From positions 1-12,645 of the forward strand of contig CALPLL020000034.1 in assembly GCA_943324395.2 (NCBI GenBank): 12,645 nt of DNA. Reading direction: 5' to 3'. Below the pieces are notes generated by a model. That model had not been told where the DNA came from. It searched no databases and worked only from the letters and a program-made list of their open reading frames with translations. Origin of the DNA: Rhizobium sp. Q54 (GTDB taxonomy: Bacteria > Bacteroidota > Bacteroidia > Flavobacteriales > Flavobacteriaceae). The translations under genes were made by a program, and so were the position numbers. Position 1 is the first letter of the stretch; every line of letters starts with the position of its first letter. Positions 7,174-12,645 of this stretch are shown here, in pieces.

Positions 7174-8228
7174 TACCTATAAACGAAAGCGTTAATATTC
7201 ATCCCAGCTCCTACAGAAGCAAAAAGTAATATATCACCCTTTTTTATTTCGTGATTCTCAAGTTGATTGTTCACCAATAAATCGTATAATGTTGGAATAG
7301 TTGCCACACTACTATTTCCCAAGAAATTAATACACATGGGCATAATTCCTTCAGGCGGAGTTTGATTGTATAATTTATAAAAACGATTAATTATAGCTTC
7401 ATCCATTTTTTCATTAGCTTGATGAATTAGAATTTTCTTAACCTCTTCAATCGCAATTCCACTTTTTTCTAAACAGCTTTTCATTGCAGTAGGGACATTG
7501 CTTAAAGCAAATTCGTATATTTTTCTACCGTGCATTTTAATATAAAAAACATCTGGATCTAAATCATTATTATACGATTTCCCATAAAAAAGGTAGTCTT
7601 TTTCAGTATAAGTATAGGAAGCACTTTCATGAGATAATATCCCGCAATTTTCATTTGTAATTTCTACGATGGTTGCCCCTGCACCATCCGCATAAATCAT
7701 AGAATCGCGGTCGTGAGGATCTACAACTCTTGATAACGCTTCTGCTCCAATAACCAAACATTTTTGGGCCATCCCCGATTTTAATAACGCATAGGCTTGA
7801 AGCATTCCCTCAATCCAGCCCGGACATCCAAAAAGGATATCAAAGGCAACACATTTTGGGTTTTGAATTTGTAATTTATTTTTAACACGAGCCGCTAAAC
7901 AAGGCAAAGCATCCGACTGAATTGTTCCGCTTTTAATATCTCCAAAATTATGAGCAACTATGATATAATCTAACGATTCAGGATCAATTCCGGCATTTTT
8001 TATTGCTTTATCAGAAGCCAAATAAGCCATGTCAGAGGTGATTACCGATGGTTCAGCATATCTTCTTTCATCAATTCCTGTGATTCCTTTAAATTTTTCA
8101 ATTACGGTTTCATTGCTGTAGGCAAATGGAGTTCCGTCTTCATTCATAAAATGATGTTTGCTAAAATCTAAATTACTTACAATAATTTCTGGTATATAAC
8201 TTCCAGAGCCTGATATTTTTATGTTCAT
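7170..8228 (-). CDS. FabH-like beta-ketoacyl-ACP synthase III family protein
   Basis: This 352-residue thiolase-fold condensing enzyme has an intact KAS III triad: Cys135 (FDILFGCPGW), His269 (ILIHQAN) and Asn305 (FLGNSSVAT). Further family marks are GITGIDERRYA (48-58), where FabH has GI..R, and YADGAGATIV (179-188). The cysteine context GCPGW differs from the ACSGF of housekeeping FabH, and the protein is longer than FabH (about 320-330), so it is more likely a specialised ketosynthase than the fatty-acid initiation enzyme. It would catalyse decarboxylative Claisen condensation or acyl transfer in the cytoplasm; the substrate is unknown. No acyl carrier protein or other lipid gene is adjacent. 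ATG at 8228 begins the usual MNIKISGSGSYIP strand. A near-consensus -7 element (TATATTCG, 8235-8242) lies 6 bases upstream. Confidence 0.9.
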   Translation of the reverse strand: MNIKISGSGSYIPEIIVSNLDFSKHHFMNEDGTPFAYSNETVIEKFKGITGIDERRYAEPSVITSDMAYLASDKAIKNAGIDPESLDYIIVAHNFGDIKSGTIQSDALPCLAARVKNKLQIQNPKCVAFDILFGCPGWIEGMLQAYALLKSGMAQKCLVIGAEALSRVVDPHDRDSMIYADGAGATIVEITNENCGILSHESASYTYTEKDYLFYGKSYNNDLDPDVFYIKMHGRKIYEFALSNVPTAMKSCLEKSGIAIEEVKKILIHQANEKMDEAIINRFYKLYNQTPPEGIMPMCINFLGNSSVATIPTLYDLLVNNQLENHEIKKGDILLFASVGAGMNINAFVYRY

Positions 8229-8234
8229 TTGTTT

Positions 8235-8242
8235 CGAATATA
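8235..8242 (-). promoter_or_regulatory. Possible -7 element of the ketosynthase gene (weak)
   Basis: The minus strand reads TATATTCG, one mismatch from TAnnTTTG, ending 6 bases before the ATG at 8228. No -33 element is evident. The rest of the 117-bp gap (8229-8345) holds an imperfect GC-containing inverted repeat around 8286-8311 and otherwise featureless AT-rich sequence. Confidence 0.25.
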
Positions 8243-8345
8243 ATTACAAGCTAATTTAATAATTAAAATTGTCAATTAACAATAAATTAACCTCCGAAAG
8301 GGTGTAATTATGAATTAAGCAAATTTTGAGTTCAATAATTATTGA

Positions 8346-8729
8346 TTATTTATTTTTATTATCAATATTTATTTTTATTTGCATTACGGTTGCCAAACTT
8401 AAAGCTTGATTTTTTATTTTTTCAGCATTTGTACCCGCAAAATTATCATTAACCGAGTCATTAAAGTGATTTAACCAAATAGTGAATAACTCAGGTGTTA
8501 GCTTTTCTTTTTCATTAATATCCAAATGGATTTTGGTAAGGTTATTGAAATAGCCACCAGTATCGAAAATTGCTTGTGACCAAAATGTGACTAATATCGG
8601 TAAATGCTCTTCCAACTTAATTTTGACCACATCAGTGAAAATGTAACTTATCGAAGCATCTGACAATAATCTTTTATAAAAATTATCGACTAAATAATAT
8701 AAATCTTCTTGAGTTTCTATGTCTTTCAT
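8346..8729 (-). CDS. Group 3 truncated haemoglobin
   Basis: This 127-residue protein, counted from the ATG at 8729, matches group III 2-on-2 globins such as Campylobacter Ctb. The haem-pocket residues are visible: B10 Tyr (FYKRL, residue 18), E7 His (EEHLP, 42), E15 Trp (FWSQAI, 50) and proximal F8 His (KIHLDI, 68), followed by the family's FTIWLNHFNDSV helix and a C-terminal helix. These globins bind O2 or NO and are thought to act in NO/oxygen handling in the cytoplasm. A TTG start two codons upstream (8735) is possible, but the ATG is preferred because the TTG is part of a perfect -7 promoter element. The gene lies downstream of gcvP in the same direction, but a terminator separates them, so it should be a separate transcription unit. 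Confidence 0.92.
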   Translation of the reverse strand: MKDIETQEDLYYLVDNFYKRLLSDASISYIFTDVVKIKLEEHLPILVTFWSQAIFDTGGYFNNLTKIHLDINEKEKLTPELFTIWLNHFNDSVNDNFAGTNAEKIKNQALSLATVMQIKINIDNKNK

Positions 8730-8732
8730 AGT

Positions 8733-8740
8733 CAAATATA
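8733..8740 (-). promoter_or_regulatory. -7 element (TATATTTG) of the truncated haemoglobin gene
   Basis: A perfect TAnnTTTG match on the minus strand ends three bases before the ATG at 8729. With the box centred at -7, transcription would begin at or within a couple of bases of the A of the start codon, implying a leaderless mRNA. The element abuts the T-tract of the gcvP terminator. No clear -33 TTTG is seen: that region is the terminator stem. Confidence 0.5.
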
Positions 8741-8780
8741 AAAAAAATCCATCTCGAAATTTTACTTTTGAGATGGATTT
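8740..8780 (-). terminator. Intrinsic terminator downstream of gcvP
   Basis: Perfect 11-bp inverted repeat AAATCCATCTC (8745-8755) / GAGATGGATTT (8770-8780). The stem can extend by further A-U and one G-U pair into a loop of about 6 bases (TTTTAC). On the minus strand the hairpin is followed by an uninterrupted run of T (complement of A8740-8747). It starts 20 bases after the gcvP stop and ends just before the haemoglobin promoter, so its position and orientation fit gcvP termination. Confidence 0.85.
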
Positions 8781-8800
8781 AACTTATTAATTATAGTTTT

Positions 8801-11650
8801 TTAACTTTCCATATACGCTTCAATTGGTGCACAAGAGCAAACTAAATTTCTATCTCCATAAGCATCATCGGTTCTCCTAACGGTAGGCCAAAATTTATTC
8901 TCAGAAATATATTCTAATGGGAAAGCAGCTTTTTCACGGCTGTAAGGAAAATTCCAAACATCTGCAGTAACCATCATTAAAGTATGAGGAGCATTTTTCA
9001 AAACCGTATTGTGATCTTCAATTGTGCTTGCTTCAATTTCTTTTCGAATTTCAATCATTGCATCACAAAAACGATCTAATTCTTCTAAATTTTCACTTTC
9101 TGTTGGTTCAATCATTAAAGTTCCTGCAACTGGAAATGAAACCGTTGGCGCGTGAAAACCATAATCCATCAATCGTTTTGCAATATCGGTAACTTCAACT
9201 CCTTTTTGTTTGAAAGGACGACATTCCAAAATCATTTCGTGAGCCGCACGTCCCATTTCACCAGAATATAAAGTGTCATAATGACCGTTCAAACGCTCTT
9301 TAATATAATTAGCATTTAAAATTGCATATTTAGTTGCGTTGGTAACTCCTTCAGCACCCAACATTGAAATGTATCCATAAGAAATCAAACACACTAAAGC
9401 TGATCCCCAAGGTGCTGCAGATATTGCTGTGATTGCGTTTTCTCCTCCGGTACAAACTATAGGATTTGAAGGTAAAAACGGCACTAATTGTGGCGCAACA
9501 CAAATTGGACCAACACCAGGACCTCCACCTCCATGCGGAATTGCAAATGTTTTATGAAGATTCAAGTGGCAAACATCAGCACCAATAGTTGCAGGATTTG
9601 TTAATCCAACTTGTGCGTTCATATTGGCACCATCCATATAAACTTGGCCTCCATTATCGTGAATTATTTGAGTAATTTCTCGAATAGCGCTTTCAAAAAC
9701 TCCATGTGTAGATGGATAAGTTACCATTAAACAAGAAAGTTCGTCTTTGTATAAAATTGCTTTTTCACGTAAATCATCCACATCAATATTTCCGTTTTCA
9801 AGGGTTTTAGTAACAATAACTTTCATACCCGCCATGGCTGCAGAAGCAGGGTTAGTTCCGTGAGCAGATGATGGAATTAAGGCAATATTTCTATGGTGAT
9901 CTCCACGAGATTGATGGTAAGCACGAATAACCATAAGTCCAGCATATTCTCCTTGAGCACCTGAATTTGGTTGTAAAGTAGTTCCTGCAAAACCGGTTAT
10001 TTCATTTAATTGTTGTTCTAATTTAGTCAACATTTCTTTGTAGCCTTGAGCTTGATCTAATGGTACAAATGGGTGAATGTTATTCCACATTGGATTGCTT
10101 AGAGGCAACATTTCAGCTGCAGCATTTAATTTCATTGTACACGAACCAAGTGAAATCATCGAATGGTTCAGTGCCAAATCTTTTCTTTCCAACATTTTGA
10201 TATAACGCATCATTGCAGATTCTGAATGATATCTGTTAAACACATCGTGTTTTAAAAATTCTGAGGTTCTTACTAAATTTTCTGGGAAATGATTTGTTGT
10301 TGTTAATTCTTGTATTGCAATAGCCTGAGTCCCATTTGCAGCAGCAAAAATTGCAATAATTTTATTTAAATCGGAAATGCTTGTAGTTTCATTTAATGAA
10401 ATTGAAACTGTAGCATCGTCAATATAATAGAAGTTAATTTCATTTTCTAATGCCAATTTATTGACTTTCTTAGCGTCTGCTTTTACAACAATAGTATCAA
10501 AAAAGGCATTATTGGTTTGCTCGTAACCTAATTTATTCAATTCATTGGCTAATGTAGCTGCAGCCGCATGAACTTTATTTGCAATATATTTTAATCCTTT
10601 TGGACCGTGAAAAACAGTATACATTCCTGCCATAACCGACAATAATACTTGTGCTGTGCAAATATTTGAAGTCGCTTTATCTCTTTTAATATGTTGCTCA
10701 CGTGTTTGCAATGCCATTCTTAAAGCACGATTTCCGTTGGTGTCAACCGTAACACCGATTATTCTACCTGGCATACTTCTTTTATACTCGTCTTTAGTTG
10801 CAAAATATGCAGCATGTGGACCACCATAACCTAATGGAATTCCAAAACGTTGTGTAGTTCCTAAAACCACATCAGCACCCATTTCTCCGGGAGGAGTTAA
10901 TTTCACTAAGCTTAAAATATCTGCAGCAACGGCAACTTTAATTTCATTTTCTTTAGCTTTTGCAATAAATGAGGCGTAATCATGAACTTGTCCGAATTTC
11001 CCTGGGTATTGTAAAATTGCACCGAAAAATTCATTTGAAAAATCGAAGGTTTCGTGATTTCCAATAACCAATTCAACACCAATAGGAGCTGCACGAGTAA
11101 TTAATACAGATAAAGTTTGAGGTAAAATTTCTTCAGAAACGAAGAACTTACAAGTATTATTTTTCTTTTGATCACGAGTTCTAACATCATATAAAAGAGC
11201 CATTGCTTCTGCAGCGGCAGTACCTTCGTCTAACAATGATGCGTTAGCAATTTCCATTCCTGATAATTCAATAACCATAGTTTGAAAATTCAAAATCGCT
11301 TCCAAACGTCCTTGAGCAATCTCGGCTTGATAAGGAGTGTAAGCAGTATACCAACCCGGATTTTCAAAAATATTTCTCTGAATAACTGCTGGAACAATTG
11401 CTTGATTGTATCCTAAACCGATATAGGTTTTAAACACTTTATTTTTATTTCCCAATTCAGAAATATGATTTGAAAATTCATATTCCGTCATTGCAGATGC
11501 TAAATTTAAGGGATTTTTTAGTCGAATATCCTCTGGAATTGTTTCCAAAATCAATTGATCAAGTGACTTTGCACCAATTGTTTTTAGCATATGTTGAAGT
11601 TCATTTTCATTTGGTCCAATATGTCTTAAAGCAAGAGCATCTGTTTTCAT
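8801..11650 (-). CDS. gcvP: Glycine dehydrogenase (decarboxylating), P protein of the glycine cleavage system
   Basis: This 949-residue PLP enzyme decarboxylates glycine and passes the aminomethyl group to lipoylated H protein, feeding one-carbon metabolism. Both P-protein halves are present in one chain. The N-terminal half starts ALALRHIGPNENELQHML and includes YTPYQAEIAQGRLE, LLDEGTAAAEAM and TREQHIKRDKATSNICTAQ. The C-terminal catalytic half has GSCTMKLNAAAEM, SAHGTNPASAAMAGM and NLHKTFAIPHGGGGPGVGP, with PLP lysine Lys700 (9551-9553). Length matches the roughly 950 residues usual for single-chain GcvP. The start is ATG at 11650 (MKTDALALRHIG); the frame stays open 26 codons further to 11728, but that extension is AT-rich filler and overlaps the promoter element. 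gcvT and gcvH are not in the window, and no glycine riboswitch is apparent upstream. It ends in a clear terminator. Confidence 0.97.
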   Translation of the reverse strand: MKTDALALRHIGPNENELQHMLKTIGAKSLDQLILETIPEDIRLKNPLNLASAMTEYEFSNHISELGNKNKVFKTYIGLGYNQAIVPAVIQRNIFENPGWYTAYTPYQAEIAQGRLEAILNFQTMVIELSGMEIANASLLDEGTAAAEAMALLYDVRTRDQKKNNTCKFFVSEEILPQTLSVLITRAAPIGVELVIGNHETFDFSNEFFGAILQYPGKFGQVHDYASFIAKAKENEIKVAVAADILSLVKLTPPGEMGADVVLGTTQRFGIPLGYGGPHAAYFATKDEYKRSMPGRIIGVTVDTNGNRALRMALQTREQHIKRDKATSNICTAQVLLSVMAGMYTVFHGPKGLKYIANKVHAAAATLANELNKLGYEQTNNAFFDTIVVKADAKKVNKLALENEINFYYIDDATVSISLNETTSISDLNKIIAIFAAANGTQAIAIQELTTTNHFPENLVRTSEFLKHDVFNRYHSESAMMRYIKMLERKDLALNHSMISLGSCTMKLNAAAEMLPLSNPMWNNIHPFVPLDQAQGYKEMLTKLEQQLNEITGFAGTTLQPNSGAQGEYAGLMVIRAYHQSRGDHHRNIALIPSSAHGTNPASAAMAGMKVIVTKTLENGNIDVDDLREKAILYKDELSCLMVTYPSTHGVFESAIREITQIIHDNGGQVYMDGANMNAQVGLTNPATIGADVCHLNLHKTFAIPHGGGGPGVGPICVAPQLVPFLPSNPIVCTGGENAITAISAAPWGSALVCLISYGYISMLGAEGVTNATKYAILNANYIKERLNGHYDTLYSGEMGRAAHEMILECRPFKQKGVEVTDIAKRLMDYGFHAPTVSFPVAGTLMIEPTESENLEELDRFCDAMIEIRKEIEASTIEDHNTVLKNAPHTLMMVTADVWNFPYSREKAAFPLEYISENKFWPTVRRTDDAYGDRNLVCSCAPIEAYMES

Positions 11651-11682
11651 AATTTTAGTAAAATTGTTGATATTTGGAAGTG

Positions 11683-11690
11683 CAAATTTA
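11683..11690 (-). promoter_or_regulatory. -7 element (TAAATTTG) of gcvP
   Basis: A perfect TAnnTTTG match on the minus strand ends 32 bases before the gcvP ATG, giving a leader of about 27 bases. A TTTTG lies further upstream (complement of 11702-11705), but only 11 bases from the -7 box, too close for a standard -33 element. It supports the ATG at 11650 over the longer open frame, which would start upstream of this promoter. Confidence 0.5.
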
Positions 11691-11775
11691 TGTATTATAT
11701 TCAAAATTTTAGTCGATTTTAATCCCAATTTCTAAGTATTTTTCAACTAAAAGCCATTCTTATTAACAGTTTAAT

Positions 11776-11783
11776 TATTTTTG
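11776..11783 (+). promoter_or_regulatory. -7 element (TATTTTTG) of the UbiA-like gene
   Basis: A perfect TAnnTTTG match ends four bases before the ATG at 11788. The predicted transcription start is at or one base before the ATG, suggesting a leaderless or nearly leaderless transcript. No -33 TTTG is found at standard spacing. The gcvP/UbiA-like divergent region (11651-11787, 137 bp) holds this element, the gcvP -7 element and otherwise plain AT-rich sequence. Confidence 0.45.
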
Positions 11784-11787
11784 TTTA

Positions 11788-12639
11788 ATGAAGTCATTTA
11801 AACATATTTTTGATTTTTATCTAGATTCAAGCATTCATGTAGCTTTTTCGTGCTTTGCGCTTGTAAATTGCACTTACTTAATCTTAAACATTTCAATAAA
11901 TCATTCAGTTGCCTTATTTGCTTTTTTTGGAACAATTGCCGGCTATAATTTTGTAAAATTTGATGCGTTGGCTCGAGCCAAAAGAAATAACATGAGTTGG
12001 AAATTAAAAGCAATCGCTGGATTGAGTTTTCTCTCGTTAATAATTGGAATTTATTACTTCTTTGAACTCGAGAAATTCACTAAAATTATTGCACCCTTAT
12101 TTTTAATTTTGACCCTATTGTATACCTTACCCTTTTTTCCAAACAAAAAAAATGCTAGAAATTGGGCTGGTTTTAAAATTTATATTGTTACGATTTGTTG
12201 GATTGGCGTTACTGTGCTCTTACCAATATTAAATTCAGGTTATAGAATAAATTTAGAAATAGGAATACTAATCCTTCAAAGGTTTCTTCTAATTTTTTCC
12301 TTAATATTGATTTTTGAAATAAAAGATTTTAAAAATGACGATCCTCATTTAAAAACCGTACCTCAGCAAATTGGCGTTAAAAAAACAAAAAATCTGGGAT
12401 TCGTTTTGTTAATTTTGTTCATTGGGTTAAGTAGTATCAATTTCAAAAGCAATTACAATGGCAATAGCAATAGCAATATCAATAATCACTTTTTAGAATT
12501 GCTTTTGAATTTTGTGATTGCAATTGTAATTGCGCTTTTCCTGTTTTTTAGTACTGAAAATCGATCTAAATATTATACTGACTTTTGGGTTGAGAGTATT
12601 CCAATTGTTTGGTGGCTTTTGTATTTTTTTACAAAATAA
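11788..12639 (+). CDS. UbiA-prenyltransferase-like multispanning membrane protein
   Basis: This 283-residue protein has about nine hydrophobic segments (roughly 16-36, 40-56, 74-92, 97-116, 131-148, 155-176, 203-216, 236-256 and 268-281). A cytoplasmic-type loop EIKDFKNDDPHLKTVPQQIG (177-196) closely resembles the second Asp-rich motif of UbiA prenyltransferases (DxxDxexD...KTlPvrlG). The first motif (usually NDxxDxxxD) is reduced to YNFVKFDALARAKR (53-66), with Asn54 and Asp59 only. It may be a UbiA homologue with altered or no prenyl-diphosphate activity; the substrate is unknown. The ATG at 11788 is the only reasonable start, with a stop in frame 22 bases upstream. It is divergent from gcvP, with no evident functional link. 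A tandem hexamer repeat encodes an Asn-rich loop at 222-233. Its role beyond membrane location is inferred, not recognised. Confidence 0.7.
   Translation: MKSFKHIFDFYLDSSIHVAFSCFALVNCTYLILNISINHSVALFAFFGTIAGYNFVKFDALARAKRNNMSWKLKAIAGLSFLSLIIGIYYFFELEKFTKIIAPLFLILTLLYTLPFFPNKKNARNWAGFKIYIVTICWIGVTVLLPILNSGYRINLEIGILILQRFLLIFSLILIFEIKDFKNDDPHLKTVPQQIGVKKTKNLGFVLLILFIGLSSINFKSNYNGNSNSNINNHFLELLLNFVIAIVIALFLFFSTENRSKYYTDFWVESIPIVWWLLYFFTK
12451..12486 (+). repeat. Degenerate tandem hexamer (AATAGC-like, six units) inside the UbiA-like gene
   Basis: Six consecutive units read AATTAC, AATGGC, AATAGC, AATAGC, AATATC, AATAAT. In frame they give alternating Asn plus a small or polar residue (N-Y-N-G-N-S-N-S-N-I-N-N, residues 222-233). 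The unit length is a multiple of three, so slippage would change loop length without breaking the frame. It lies in the loop between predicted membrane segments. Confidence 0.75.
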
Positions 12640-12645
12640 TAAAAA

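Noticed and set aside
8286..8311. Imperfect GC-containing inverted repeat around CCTCCGAAAGGG
   Set aside because: The stem is interrupted by bulges, and neither orientation gives a T-tract. It could be a regulator site, but nothing supports that.
8333..8344. Perfect 12-bp palindrome CAATAATTATTG just after the haemoglobin stop
   Set aside because: Short, nearly all A/T and without a partner site; not distinguishable from background.
8730..8735. TTG start of the truncated haemoglobin at 8735
   Set aside because: The TTG is the end of a perfect TATATTTG box, and an ATG follows two codons later.
11651..11728. N-terminal extension of GcvP to 11728
   Set aside because: The extra 26 residues are not GcvP-like and contain the best -7 promoter element; the ATG at 11650 gives the standard length.
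11651..11787. Glycine riboswitch upstream of gcvP
   Set aside because: The region is only 137 bp, AT-rich, and lacks the conserved GC-rich tandem aptamer cores.
1..12645. A defence, toxin-antitoxin, phage or transposon system
   Set aside because: All frames of useful length are assigned to metabolic, transport or glycan families. No transposase, integrase, nuclease, reverse transcriptase, repeat array or small paired genes were seen.

Overview
The window looks like a chromosomal segment of a Bacteroidota member, most likely Flavobacteriia and close to Flavobacterium. It is strongly AT-rich, lacks Shine-Dalgarno-like leaders, and has several upstream elements of the Bacteroidota -7 type (TAnnTTTG). 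Its protein families (single-domain ManC, MlaE/MlaF pair, group 3 truncated haemoglobin, about 950-residue single-chain GcvP, SprT-like protease without a cysteine ribbon) are of the kind found in that class. No RNA gene, insertion sequence, phage, CRISPR array or recognised defence system was seen. No gene-free stretch exceeds 140 bases.

Layout. Positions 2-619 hold one open frame made of two unrelated halves. The first is a piece of the carbamoyl-phosphate synthase large subunit (CarB, end of the first ATP-grasp domain). It is joined in frame near position 220 to the C-terminal two thirds of a short-chain dehydrogenase (SDR). This is the most anomalous object in the window, and it is either an assembly chimera or a real deletion fusion. 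A tightly spaced plus-strand run follows: a SprT-like metalloprotease (631-1230) and mannose-1-phosphate guanylyltransferase (1234-2292). Convergent to it, on the minus strand, are the MlaF-type ATPase (2294-3058), the MlaE-type permease (3058-3804) and a family 2 glycosyltransferase (3889-4740). A 61-bp divergent region leads to a plus-strand pair, a rhamnosyltransferase-like GT2 (4802-5704) and a Wzx-like flippase (5707-7173). Next on the minus strand come a divergent FabH-like ketosynthase (7170-8228), a group 3 truncated haemoglobin (8346-8729), a clear intrinsic terminator, and glycine dehydrogenase GcvP (8801-11650). A divergent plus-strand UbiA-like membrane protein (11788-12639) closes the window.

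Functional picture. ManC (GDP-mannose supply), two GT2 enzymes and a flippase form a small cell-surface glycan module. MlaE/MlaF would form the inner-membrane core of a lipid transporter for outer-membrane homeostasis. GcvP is housekeeping glycine catabolism and one-carbon supply. The ketosynthase and the UbiA-like protein hint at lipid or quinone-type chemistry, but the sequence does not identify their substrates. Apart from the chimeric first frame, the window reads as ordinary core genome. No convincing new multi-gene system was found.
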